From assembly GCA_020852755.1 (NCBI GenBank), contig JADZAF010000271.1, positions 1 through 33,051 on the forward strand: 33,051 bases of DNA, given 5' to 3'. This DNA is from Bryobacterales bacterium. Lineage in GTDB: Bacteria > Acidobacteriota > Terriglobia > Bryobacterales > Bryobacteraceae. The notes beneath the pieces are model-generated. The model saw only the letters and a program-made list of their open reading frames with translations. It was not told where the DNA came from and did no database searches. The translations under genes and the position numbers were made by a program. Of the stretch, positions 1-7,813 are shown in pieces (within the stretch, counting starts at the first letter, position 1; each line of letters opens with the position of its first letter).

Positions 1-1
1 G

Positions 2-52
2 TCCGCACCCGGCCTGACCGTTGCCTCCATCGGCATCTGCAGAGGACGGTAG
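2..52 (+). CDS. Possible C-terminal end of an upstream gene (partial)
   Basis: Frame 2 is open from the window edge to a TAG at 50-52, three bases before the ATG of the next gene. Only 16 codons are visible, ending in Ile-Cys-Arg-Gly-Arg, so nothing can be said about function. The 3-nt spacing would suit an operon partner of the ion-channel pair that follows. Frame 1 is also open here but runs on inside the next gene as a shadow, and frame 3 is closed. A chance open stretch of this length is quite possible in GC-rich DNA. Confidence 0.3.
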   Translation, partial: SAPGLTVASIGICRGR

Positions 53-55
53 GCC

Positions 56-1819
56 ATGACTCTGTTCGACGCCGCGCGGTCCCTCTGGACGCTGTTCAGC
101 TGGTACGTTGTCTATGCCTGGCCGTTCATGCTGGTGCATTTTGGGCTGGTCTGGCTGATCGTGCGGCAGTTCCGTGTGGAGATCCGCCCGGAAATCGAAG
201 CCCTGAAGTCCTGGGACCCGGAGAAGCCGCAAACCCGTACCGAGTGTACCCGGGTGCTCACGCAGTTCGTGCACTCGGCGCGCCAGTGGGCGGAGCATGG
301 CGTCCTGGTTCCCATCACCGACTTCTCCGACCGGCTGGATTCGCAGGTGACCGGCTTGCTGGAAAAACTGCACAACCGCATCAACCTGCTGCTGATCACC
401 GGCGTGGCGGGAACGTTCTTCGCGATGTTCGTGTTCGCTTCCGAGGCGGCGCGGATCATCAGGGCGGCCAATCCCGCCACGGTGGGGATGGAACTGTCGA
501 ACGCCCTTACCCAGGGGCTGGCCCACGCGTTCCCCGTGGGCTTCTTCGGCCTGGTCCTCACCATGGCGGGGCACATTTGGGCGTCCCGGCCGGAGCGTGA
601 TTTGAGGAGCGGGCTGACGGAGGCGACGCAAAGGGCTCTGGAGGCGCGCGGCCTGGCGGTGCGTGGTCCGCTTGACGCGGTGGCTGAATCCATGCAGCCG
701 CTCAGGAATCTGCAAGCCACATTGAGCGGCAGTCTCGAGCCGGTGATTGAAGGCTTTCGCGGCCAGTTGCGGGAAACGTCCGGTCTCATCCAGAGGCAGT
801 TCGAGCTGCTCGCCCAGGCGGCGGCCGCGGTGGAGCGGAGTGTGCAGCCGCTGGGGGCGACGGCCGCCCAGCTGGAGTCGGCTCTGCGCCTGGTTCCCGA
901 GACGGTTGACAGGGCGGCCCGCCTGCAGCAGGAAGCCGGCGATCAGCTTCGCGCGATGAGCGAGGGCGCTCTGGCGACGCGCGCTTCCCTGGAAGCCTCC
1001 GCGGGCGAGTTGTCCCGTGCGGCCCAGGGATTGGCCGCGCTTCCGCAGGAGTTGCGCGAACAATTCCGGGCGGGTCTGGAAGAACTGGCAGCCGAATCGC
1101 GGCGCTCCGCGCAGTCGCTGATCCGCGAGGTGTCCGAAGCGGTGGGGCAACTGGCGGGGGCCGCCGGGCAGGTGTCGGGGGCCCTCGAAAAGGCTGTGGG
1201 CGAGTTCTCGGCCGCGGCGGCCGCGACGGCCGGGGCCTGCGAAGCCGGATTCAGCGCCACCAGCCGGACGTTCTTCACAGGGCTCGAGAACCGCCTGGTG
1301 GAGCTGACCCAGCGGGTGCAGGTTTCCTCGGAGCAGGCCAGCGCGAACCTGTCCCAAGCCGGACTGGCCCTCAGGAACTACGCCACCGAGGCGCGGGCCT
1401 TGATGGTTTCGATCGTCCAGGAGCAGTTTCGAAGCACCCTGGAAGCCATCCGCCCGCAGTTGAGGGAGCTGGAACATGCGCTGGTGGAGCGCTATCCGCA
1501 GGCAGTCGCCAATCTCGTAGCAGCCGCGGACGCTTCGGATCATCTTCTCATGGCGGCCCGGCGCAGTCTGGAAGAGTACCGGCTGGTGCTGCCCGAACTC
1601 CAGGCGGCGGTGGAGAAGTGGACCGCCGTCAACCGCGATATTGCGGGCGCGGTGGATCGGATCCGCGCGGCCGAGTTTCAGGTAAGATCCCAGCGTCTGG
1701 ACGAAACCGCGGGGTATCTGCGCGCTATTGACGGGTCGGTGCGGCGATACCTGGAGGAGCGGCGCAGGACGCTGGGAGAACGCGTTCGCGGGTTGTTCGG
1801 AAAGGAGCGGCGTGCGTGA
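56..1819 (+). CDS. MotA/TolQ/ExbB-type ion channel protein with long cytoplasmic tail (ZorA-like)
   Basis: A 587-residue inner-membrane protein. Hydrophobic segments lie at about residues 14-36, 109-129 and 154-176. The second and third carry the MotA/TolQ/ExbB signature: a GVAGTFFAMF block at 116-125, then NALTQGLAHAFPVGF at 149-163. Family members form the stator around MotB/ExbD-type partners and use proton or sodium flow. From about residue 180 to the end the protein is Ala/Leu/Gln/Glu/Arg-rich, almost free of Pro and Gly, and probably a long helical bundle. Ordinary ExbB or MotA proteins are only about 200-300 residues and lack such a tail, whereas ZorA of Zorya anti-phage systems has it. 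The GTG of the next gene overlaps this stop by 4 bp, so the two are translationally coupled. A purine-rich GAGG at 42-45 precedes the ATG. The channel family is near certain; the ZorA assignment is inference from architecture and partner. Confidence 0.85.
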   Translation: MTLFDAARSLWTLFSWYVVYAWPFMLVHFGLVWLIVRQFRVEIRPEIEALKSWDPEKPQTRTECTRVLTQFVHSARQWAEHGVLVPITDFSDRLDSQVTGLLEKLHNRINLLLITGVAGTFFAMFVFASEAARIIRAANPATVGMELSNALTQGLAHAFPVGFFGLVLTMAGHIWASRPERDLRSGLTEATQRALEARGLAVRGPLDAVAESMQPLRNLQATLSGSLEPVIEGFRGQLRETSGLIQRQFELLAQAAAAVERSVQPLGATAAQLESALRLVPETVDRAARLQQEAGDQLRAMSEGALATRASLEASAGELSRAAQGLAALPQELREQFRAGLEELAAESRRSAQSLIREVSEAVGQLAGAAGQVSGALEKAVGEFSAAAAATAGACEAGFSATSRTFFTGLENRLVELTQRVQVSSEQASANLSQAGLALRNYATEARALMVSIVQEQFRSTLEAIRPQLRELEHALVERYPQAVANLVAAADASDHLLMAARRSLEEYRLVLPELQAAVEKWTAVNRDIAGAVDRIRAAEFQVRSQRLDETAGYLRAIDGSVRRYLEERRRTLGERVRGLFGKERRA

Positions 1820-2466
1820 GGCAGAGGCTGGACCCCTGGCCCTCCATCGCCGACCTGTTCTCCAGCCTGCTGGTGGCGTCCTTCGCGGGGCTGGTGCTGT
1901 TTACCGCCCTTCAAGGCGTGGGCGGCGTGATCGAGGACAAGGTCCACACTGAGGCCCGGCAGCTCAAGAGCACGGTGCTCGGCGCGCTGCAGAAGCATTT
2001 GGGCGGCAGCGCGCGCGACTGCGGCACCGAAGACATCTGCCTGGACATCGATATCCAGTTTCCGAACAACAGCGACATGATCGAACCGGCGTACCGCCGC
2101 CGGATCGCGCAGGCCTGCGCCGCCCTGCAGCAGGCGCTGGGCTCGCTCAAGCAAGGCCTCCGGGGCGAGCTGGAGATCATCATCGAAGGCCACACCGATC
2201 CCCGCCAGGCCACCGGGATCAAGGACCCGAGAAGAGCCTATCTCCACAACTGGAACCTCTCCAGCTACCGGGCGAACTCGGTGCTCTATGAGTTTTCGCG
2301 CTGCGGCCTGGGTCCGCCGGAGGACCGGATCCAGGCGGTCGGTTATGCCGATTCACTCCGGCTATGCCTGGAGGACACGCCGGAGTGCAACGCGCGCAAC
2401 CGGCGGACGACTTTTCGGCTCCGGGCCGATACCCGGAGGATCCGGCAGCGGCTTTACGGTTTCTGA
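1816..2466 (+). CDS. MotB/OmpA-family partner protein (ZorB-like)
   Basis: A 216-residue protein with a short N-terminus and one membrane helix at about residues 11-33. At the helix start is the motif I-A-D13-L-F-S; an Asp in this place is the ion-carrying residue of MotB, ExbD and ZorB. The rest should be periplasmic. Residues 119-200 form an OmpA/MotB peptidoglycan-binding domain: EGHTD at 124-128, N-W-N-L-S-S-Y-R-A at 145-153, and NRRTTF at 195-200. Six cysteines (69, 75, 101, 163, 184, 191) in the presumed periplasmic part could form disulfides. The GTG start at 1816 shares GTGA with the stop of the channel gene, as expected for subunits of one complex. The 3' end overlaps the convergent glycosyltransferase by 13 bp, so no effector gene follows. 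The ZorB label is an inference; a standalone MotAB-like motor is the alternative. Confidence 0.85.
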   Translation: MRQRLDPWPSIADLFSSLLVASFAGLVLFTALQGVGGVIEDKVHTEARQLKSTVLGALQKHLGGSARDCGTEDICLDIDIQFPNNSDMIEPAYRRRIAQACAALQQALGSLKQGLRGELEIIIEGHTDPRQATGIKDPRRAYLHNWNLSSYRANSVLYEFSRCGLGPPEDRIQAVGYADSLRLCLEDTPECNARNRRTTFRLRADTRRIRQRLYGF

Positions 2467-3569
2467 GCGGCCTCCGCCAGGACCCGGAGCGTGATGCAGG
2501 CCGTGCGCGACCAGGAGAATTCCGAGGCGCGCGCCGGCCCGGCCTCCGCCAGACGGCGCCGGAGAGCGTTGTCCGAGGTGAGCCGCGAGAGCGAGGCGGC
2601 GATGGCGTCTTCACTCAGCGGATCGAAGGTGAGCGCCGCGTCCCCCGCGTGGCTGGCCAGCGGTTCGATCGCCGAGCAGGCGGTGGGGATTCCGGCCGCC
2701 AGGGCTTCCAGCAGCGGCAGGCCGAAGCCTTCGAAGGTTGAGGGATAGACGAAGGCTGCCGCGCGGCGGTAGAGTTCGTGGAGGTCGGAGCGGGGAATCC
2801 AGCCGGGAAATTCGACCGCGCTTTCCAGGCGCAGTTCCGTGCGCAATCGCTCCAGCGGAGCCGTGTGGAAGCCGCGCAGGCCGGCCACCACCAGCCGGAA
2901 CTCGGGCCTGCCGCCGCGGAACCGGGCGAAGGCGCGCAGCAGCCGCTCCAGGTTCTTGTGCGGGTGCAGCGTGGAGACGGTCAGGATGATGTTCCCCGCC
3001 TCCTCGCGGCGTTTGCCGATCTCGAAGAACACCGGGTCCACTCCCAGCGGCGCGACCCGCACGCGCGCCTCATCCAGACGATAGATTTCGAGCAGGTCTT
3101 TCCGGGTGGCTTCGGAATCGGCCAGCAGCAAGCGGGAGCGATGGGCCGAGCCGTACAGCAGCATTCTCCAGAAGGGAAGATCGAACCAGCGGAAGTGCTC
3201 CGGGTGGCGTTTGTGCTGCAGGTCGTGGAACACCGTAACCATGGGGCAGGCGCAGAGCAGGGGGCCGGTGAATCCGGGGTTGAGCAGCACGTCGAGGCGG
3301 CGGGCCGCGGCCTGGGCGGGCAGCACGTATTGCTCCCACAGGATCCGTGCAGGACGGAACGAGGCCGGCAGCGGCGAAGGGACGGCGGTGAAGTTGGGCT
3401 GGGCGGGCGCCAGGTCCGGGCCGGTTTCGCGATTGGTGTAGATGAAGTACTGGTTGTGGGGGTCGAGTCCGGCAAGGGCGGCGAGCAGGCTGCGCAGGTA
3501 GATCTCGGTGCCCCCGACACCGCCGGGGATCAGGTAGAGGGCGTTAACGCCGATGCGCAGGCTGGCCAT
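2454..3569 (-). CDS. Glycosyltransferase family 4 (GT-B fold)
   Basis: A 371-residue retaining glycosyltransferase of the GT4 type, which moves a sugar from a nucleotide donor to a lipid- or glycan-linked acceptor at the inner face of the membrane. The N-terminal domain opens with a GGVGGTE loop at 16-22. The C-terminal domain holds HPHKN at 202-206 and the donor-site E280-GFGLPLL-E288 motif (EX7E), all intact. No signal peptide or membrane helix is visible. It is the last gene of the minus-strand glycosylation series, 92 bp after the TPR/GT-C gene, and its stop overlaps the convergent ZorB-like gene. ATG start. The sugar and acceptor cannot be told from sequence. Confidence 0.9.
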   Translation of the reverse strand: MASLRIGVNALYLIPGGVGGTEIYLRSLLAALAGLDPHNQYFIYTNRETGPDLAPAQPNFTAVPSPLPASFRPARILWEQYVLPAQAAARRLDVLLNPGFTGPLLCACPMVTVFHDLQHKRHPEHFRWFDLPFWRMLLYGSAHRSRLLLADSEATRKDLLEIYRLDEARVRVAPLGVDPVFFEIGKRREEAGNIILTVSTLHPHKNLERLLRAFARFRGGRPEFRLVVAGLRGFHTAPLERLRTELRLESAVEFPGWIPRSDLHELYRRAAAFVYPSTFEGFGLPLLEALAAGIPTACSAIEPLASHAGDAALTFDPLSEDAIAASLSRLTSDNALRRRLAEAGPARASEFSWSRTACITLRVLAEAAQKP

Positions 3570-3661
3570 GGATCACCTGGGGACCAGCCGGGTTTGAATC
3601 GGTCCGGCCGCTTCCGGCGCCCGCGCCCAGCTCGCCTGTCCCACCCGCGTATCTCCTTCCC

Positions 3662-5395
3662 TCACCGCCGCGACTGGATCACGGAAAGCGCTTCCGCGGC
3701 GGCCTGGTTGCGGGGGTTCAATACGAGCGCCCGGCGAAAGTTTTCGGCCGCGGCGGGTAAGTTCATCTCCGCCAGCCGCAGGTTGCCTCGATACACGTAA
3801 GTCATGTCGAACTTGGGATCCAGCTTCTCGGCCTCGGCCAGGGCGTTCTCGGCTTCCTTCACCCTGGCATTCTTTCCGTGGATCATTCCCATCAGCGCGT
3901 AGACGTGGGCCGTGCGTTCCAGGCCGGCAGCCCGCTCGAGCTTGCTCAGCGCCTCCTGAGCCTGGTTCAGACAATCGTGAGCCAGGGCCCAGTCCACCAG
4001 CAGGCGGTAATCGGGAAGCTCCAGCCTGGAGACCGCCTGGTAGTGTTTCAGCGCCTCGTTGCAGCGCCCCATCTGGTAATACGCGTAGCCGAGCTGGAAA
4101 TGCGGGCGGGCCTTGTTGGGCGTCTTGGCCACGGCGTCCTCCCATAGCGCGGTGGCGCTCGACCACACCTGGCTGCGCGCGTAAGTCAGTCCGCCGGCCA
4201 GCAGCACCAGCGCAGCCAGCGCCGCGGCCAGTTTCGGCAGAGGCAGGCGCACCCGCCGCAACCCTTCGAGGGCAATCAGCAGCAGCCCGATCATGGAGAG
4301 ATAGAGCCGCCGTTCCACCAGCGGATCCTTGATCGGCAGGAACGACGAAGTGGGCGCCATCAGGATCAGGAAGAGCAGAAACCCGTAGGCGGCCAGCGGG
4401 TACTTGCGGCGAAAGACGATGGCGGCTACAGTCAGCGCGGCCAGCGCCAGCAGGCCGAGGATCACAGCGGGTTCGAACAGTGAACGCGAGATCGCGAAAT
4501 CGTGATCGGCCGTCTGCCCGACCGGCAGGATGAACATGCGCAGATAGACCCACAGGGCGCGGCACTGCGTGAAGAAGTACTCGTACCAGGCGAGACCTTT
4601 CAGCCCGAAGCCGGCGCTGTCGGCCCCGGCCACCAGTTTGAGGATGATCGCCACTCCTGCCGCGGCAGCCGCGGCCATGGGCGCGTAGAGCCGCCAGTTC
4701 TTCCTTATGCCCTCCAATGAGAAGCCCGGGTTGAAGAAGTAATCGGTCAACAACAGCGCGGCAGGCAGTACCACGGTGTGCTCCTTGACCGAAGCGGCGG
4801 CGGCGAACAACACCAGGATCGCCAGCGAGTCCCGCCAGGAGACCGCCGGCGATCGCCGGTAAAGAAAGACGGCGAAGGCGGCGAAGAAGAACAGAACGCT
4901 CAAGGTCTCCGACCGGCTGGCGATGTAGGCCACCGATTCCGTCTGCAGAGGATGCAGCAAAAAGACGCCGGCCCCGAAACCGGCCAGCGCCAGCCGCCAT
5001 TTTTCCTCCACTCCGCCCAGCCACAGGAGCTTGCGCAGCAGCAGGAAGATCAGCAGGGTATTGGCGATGTGGAGCAGGACGTTGAAGACGTGATAGGAAA
5101 GCGTGCCGGCGGTCCCGGAGATGCGGTAGTTGACCCAGAAGCTGAGCGAGAGCAGGGGCCGCACGCCCACCAGCCAGCTTTGCCAGTCCTCCGGCGGGTT
5201 GGGCTGGTTCATCGGGAGGTAGGTGTCGTCGAAAAGGAACGGGCCGCGCAGCGCGGGACTGTAGGCCCAGAAGGCGGCCTGCACCACGACGAACAGGGCG
5301 ATCGCGTAGTGCCACCAGCGGAGGCCGCGAGCGGGCGCCGCCCGGACTGCCTCCTCCACCCTCGATTCCTTCCGATGTTTGGTTTTCTTACTCAA
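3662..5395 (-). CDS. GT-C-type membrane glycosyltransferase with C-terminal TPR domain (TMTC-like)
   Basis: A 577-residue polytopic membrane protein. A basic N-terminus is followed by about nine or ten hydrophobic segments up to residue 400, then TPR-like helical repeats from about 410 to the end. The first extracytoplasmic loop has an acidic F-D56-D57 motif, as GT-C enzymes carry for catalysis with polyprenyl-phosphate-sugar donors. A later HPLQTESVAYIASRSE block near 150-165 is seen in bacterial relatives of eukaryotic TMTC O-mannosyltransferases, which also pair GT-C with TPR domains. I infer protein or glycan glycosylation on the outer face of the membrane. The start is TTG at 5395-5393, preceded by GAGAGG at a sensible distance; no in-frame ATG lies near. 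Only 1 bp separates it from the gene upstream. Acceptor and sugar are unknown. Confidence 0.82.
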   Translation of the reverse strand: MSKKTKHRKESRVEEAVRAAPARGLRWWHYAIALFVVVQAAFWAYSPALRGPFLFDDTYLPMNQPNPPEDWQSWLVGVRPLLSLSFWVNYRISGTAGTLSYHVFNVLLHIANTLLIFLLLRKLLWLGGVEEKWRLALAGFGAGVFLLHPLQTESVAYIASRSETLSVLFFFAAFAVFLYRRSPAVSWRDSLAILVLFAAAASVKEHTVVLPAALLLTDYFFNPGFSLEGIRKNWRLYAPMAAAAAAGVAIILKLVAGADSAGFGLKGLAWYEYFFTQCRALWVYLRMFILPVGQTADHDFAISRSLFEPAVILGLLALAALTVAAIVFRRKYPLAAYGFLLFLILMAPTSSFLPIKDPLVERRLYLSMIGLLLIALEGLRRVRLPLPKLAAALAALVLLAGGLTYARSQVWSSATALWEDAVAKTPNKARPHFQLGYAYYQMGRCNEALKHYQAVSRLELPDYRLLVDWALAHDCLNQAQEALSKLERAAGLERTAHVYALMGMIHGKNARVKEAENALAEAEKLDPKFDMTYVYRGNLRLAEMNLPAAAENFRRALVLNPRNQAAAEALSVIQSRR

Positions 5396-5396
5396 C

Positions 5397-6722
5397 TCAG
5401 AAACCTCTCATTCCTAGCAACTTCATTTTCTCAAGCGCCGCGCCGGGACCGTGCCTCAGGCCCTCCAGCACGATGGCGTGCGGCTCCAGCACCAGGCCGC
5501 CGTTCCAGGTGCGCGTAATGGGGCTGTCCCTCCATTCCCAGAGGCGCTCCCGCCTCAGACCGGCCTCCACCGGCACATCGTCCCATCTGCCGCGAGGGTA
5601 GCAGAAGGCGCCCACGAACTGCAGGAACACCGACCAGAGCAGCAACCCCGCCAGGACGGCGCCCGCCCAGCGGCGGGCCCGCAGGCGGTCGTATCCGAAG
5701 GCCGCCAGCAGCACCAGGAACGGAATCGTTTCGGCCAGCAGGCGCGGCCCCCAGCAATGGCCGCCCCACCACATCGGCGAGACCGCGACTACCAGCACGT
5801 GGCCCGCGCAGAACAGGACGCCGATTGCGGAGACCCAGGACCAGCGCCACGCGGGAATGCCGGCCAGGGCGGCCAGCAGGAACGGGCAATAGACCAACAG
5901 GCCGCGACTGGGGCTGAAGAGCAGACCGGCCAGCGCGCCAAGGAAGGCGGGCTCCAGCGGCAGCGCATAGCCGCCTCGCGGATCGCCGAAGATCCATAGG
6001 TTGTAGACGGCCGCCAGGACCGTACAGAGCGCCGGAACCGCAAGGAAAGCCGCCAGCCTTGTCCACGGTTCCCGGCGGGCCATCAGAACTACTGCAACCG
6101 CTCCCGCAAGCAGCGCGTTGGTCGGGCGGACCGCAATGGCGAGTCCGGCCAGGATTCCAGCAAGCGGCAGCGCCCGGCCCGATTTGTGCAAGAGGCAGAG
6201 GAGAGCGCCCAGCAGCAGCAGCACGCCGGAGGTGTGCTGCCACAGCGCCTGGCTCTGGATGGACCAGACCGGCGTGGCAAAGGCGAACGCGCAGGCGCCC
6301 GGCAGCGCCGCCCCCTCACTGACCAGCCGCCGCGCCAGCAGGTAGAACAGGGCCACCGAAGCCGCGGCCAGGGCTGCGGCGAAGAACTTCTCCAGGATCC
6401 GGGCGAACAGGACGGCGCGATCCGGCGTCCAGTCGCCCGGGGAAGCGGCTGCCACCAACGGAACGTACAAGGGCGCCAGCAGCAGGGCCTGCCCCACCGG
6501 GTATCCGGAGTAATGGTGGCCGTGGTTTCGGAAGAGGAAAGGCGCGCGTCCGCCCAGGCTCCGGTCCAGCCAGGGGCCGTAGCGGTCCAGGTGGAGGCTG
6601 CCGTCCAGAACCAGGGAGAGGGGCAGCAGGGCGCCGGGCAGGGTGTCGTGGGGCGCGACCGGCCGCAGGTTGGCGTGGTACACCGCCAGGCTGACCAGGA
6701 ACAACCAGGACGCTACCCGCAC
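5397..6722 (-). CDS. Polytopic membrane protein, GT-C glycosyltransferase-like
   Basis: A 441-residue membrane protein with roughly ten hydrophobic segments. An early loop has an acidic P-H-D-T motif near residue 25 and a R-N-H-G-H-H-Y-S-G-Y-P block near 64-74, resembling the catalytic loop and following periplasmic loop of GT-C enzymes (PMT/ArnT/GT39-like). The C-terminal 80 residues are hydrophilic and probably extracytoplasmic. GT-C enzymes use polyprenyl-phosphate sugars, which fits the DPM-like GT2 encoded two genes upstream. The GTG start at 6722-6720 sits 1 bp after the DUF2304 stop, so translation is probably coupled. Assignment rests on topology and loop motifs only; it could be a flippase or another lipid-linked-sugar enzyme. 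Confidence 0.7.
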   Translation of the reverse strand: MRVASWLFLVSLAVYHANLRPVAPHDTLPGALLPLSLVLDGSLHLDRYGPWLDRSLGGRAPFLFRNHGHHYSGYPVGQALLLAPLYVPLVAAASPGDWTPDRAVLFARILEKFFAAALAAASVALFYLLARRLVSEGAALPGACAFAFATPVWSIQSQALWQHTSGVLLLLGALLCLLHKSGRALPLAGILAGLAIAVRPTNALLAGAVAVVLMARREPWTRLAAFLAVPALCTVLAAVYNLWIFGDPRGGYALPLEPAFLGALAGLLFSPSRGLLVYCPFLLAALAGIPAWRWSWVSAIGVLFCAGHVLVVAVSPMWWGGHCWGPRLLAETIPFLVLLAAFGYDRLRARRWAGAVLAGLLLWSVFLQFVGAFCYPRGRWDDVPVEAGLRRERLWEWRDSPITRTWNGGLVLEPHAIVLEGLRHGPGAALEKMKLLGMRGF

Positions 6723-6723
6723 G

Positions 6724-7083
6724 CTAGGCCTGGCCGGCCCCCTTCTCCACCGACTCCAGCCGGTACTCCAGGATCGCTACCCGCTGCGCCAGCGCGATGT
6801 TGTCGTCCTTCAATCGCGAGATGATCACCGAGAAGCGGTAGAACATGATCAGGAACATGCAGCCGGCGATCAGCAGGATGGTGAGCGGCGCGTAGGTGAT
6901 GCCCAGGCGCCGCGCCGCCGCTTCCAGCAGGGATGGCCAGCGCGAGAGCACCAGCAGAGTGGCGGCCGCCAGCAGCCACGACACCGAGTACTCGACCCGT
7001 ATGTGCGCCCGGCGCACCGAGCGCAGCACCAGCAGGATCAGTACTGCGCTGAGCGCCGTGAGGAATGTCAGAAGGCGATCCAT
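6724..7083 (-). CDS. DUF2304 family small membrane protein
   Basis: A 119-residue protein with three hydrophobic segments (about 3-20, 33-48, 65-83) and a hydrophilic helical C-terminus from about 84 to 114 with heptad-like Leu/Ile/Val spacing (I88, L91, I96, L98, V102, L105, L109). Length, topology and the final S-R-L-K-D-D-N-I-A-L-A-Q stretch match DUF2304 proteins, which often sit beside GT2 polyprenyl-phosphate-sugar synthases. Here the gene lies 1 bp downstream of such a GT2 gene and 1 bp upstream of a GT-C gene. The biochemical role of the family is not established. A membrane tether or partner for the GT2 enzyme is my inference, by analogy with eukaryotic DPM3. Confidence 0.82.
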   Translation of the reverse strand: MDRLLTFLTALSAVLILLVLRSVRRAHIRVEYSVSWLLAAATLLVLSRWPSLLEAAARRLGITYAPLTILLIAGCMFLIMFYRFSVIISRLKDDNIALAQRVAILEYRLESVEKGAGQA

Positions 7084-7084
7084 C

Positions 7085-7813
7085 TCAGCTCCTCCGTGAC
7101 GGCTTCTGGCCGCGCGGCTCGAATTTCAATACGTTCACGAACACGCCCATCAGCACGTGGAAGATGTAATAGACCGACTTGAGCGCCGTGATGGAGGACT
7201 TCCCCGTGGTGCGCGGCCGCATGCGGCAGGGGATCTCCTCAAAGCGGAACCGTTTGCGCTGCAGCACCACCAGCGCTTCGATCTCCGGGTATTCGAGGGG
7301 AAAACTCTTGCTGAAGACCTGCAGGGCCCGGCGGTTGACGCCCACGAAGCCGGAGGTGGGGTCGTGCACGGCTTTGCCGAGAATCGGACGCAGCACCAGG
7401 CGGAAAAGGCGGATGCCCAACGAGCGGGCCAGACTGGTGTACACGCCATTGCGGTCGGCGAACCGGGAACCGATCACCATCTCGCACCCCGAGTCCCGCA
7501 GTTCGGCGAACAGGCGGGGGATGTCCTCGGGGTCGTGCTGCCCGTCGCCATCCACCCGGATCACGTAGTCGTAGCCCAGTTCGTAGGCCAGCTTATATCC
7601 AGCCTGCACGCATCCCCCCAGTCCGAGGTGATGCGGCAGGGGAAGGACACCCGCGCCGGCCGCTTTCGCCCGGGCGATCGTCGCGTCCAGCGAGCAATCG
7701 TCGATCACCAGCACGCGGACGCCGGGCATGGCCCGGTGGATCCCGCGCACCACCTCACCCACCGCCGCCTCTTCGTTGTACGCCGGAACGATAATGAGCA
7801 GCGAGGGGTTCAC
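7085..7813 (-). CDS. GT2 glycosyltransferase, polyprenyl-phosphate mannose/glucose synthase-like (DPM1-like)
   Basis: A 242-residue GT-A enzyme. Motifs are VPAYNEE at 9-15, IDDCSLD at 37-43 (first acidic pair), RVDGDGQHDP at 86-95 (DXD metal site with the QHDP extension typical of dolichol-phosphate mannose synthases), and VIGSRF about 20 residues further on. It should transfer a sugar from GDP- or UDP-sugar to polyprenyl phosphate at the cytoplasmic face, making donors for GT-C enzymes. It has no strong membrane anchor of its own. The frame is open to 8086, but that extension is Arg/Pro-rich, lacks family similarity and overlaps the upstream gene. The GTG at 7813-7811, sharing GTGA with the upstream stop, places the start right before the first beta strand. 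DUF2304 follows 1 bp later. Confidence 0.9.
   Translation of the reverse strand: MNPSLLIIVPAYNEEAAVGEVVRGIHRAMPGVRVLVIDDCSLDATIARAKAAGAGVLPLPHHLGLGGCVQAGYKLAYELGYDYVIRVDGDGQHDPEDIPRLFAELRDSGCEMVIGSRFADRNGVYTSLARSLGIRLFRLVLRPILGKAVHDPTSGFVGVNRRALQVFSKSFPLEYPEIEALVVLQRKRFRFEEIPCRMRPRTTGKSSITALKSVYYIFHVLMGVFVNVLKFEPRGQKPSRRS

Noticed and set aside
3573..5315. A 580-codon open frame on the minus strand
   Set aside because: It overlaps the TPR/GT-C gene in another frame of the same strand. Its product is Arg/Gly/Ala-rich with no domain, while the other frame has clear membrane helices and TPR motifs.
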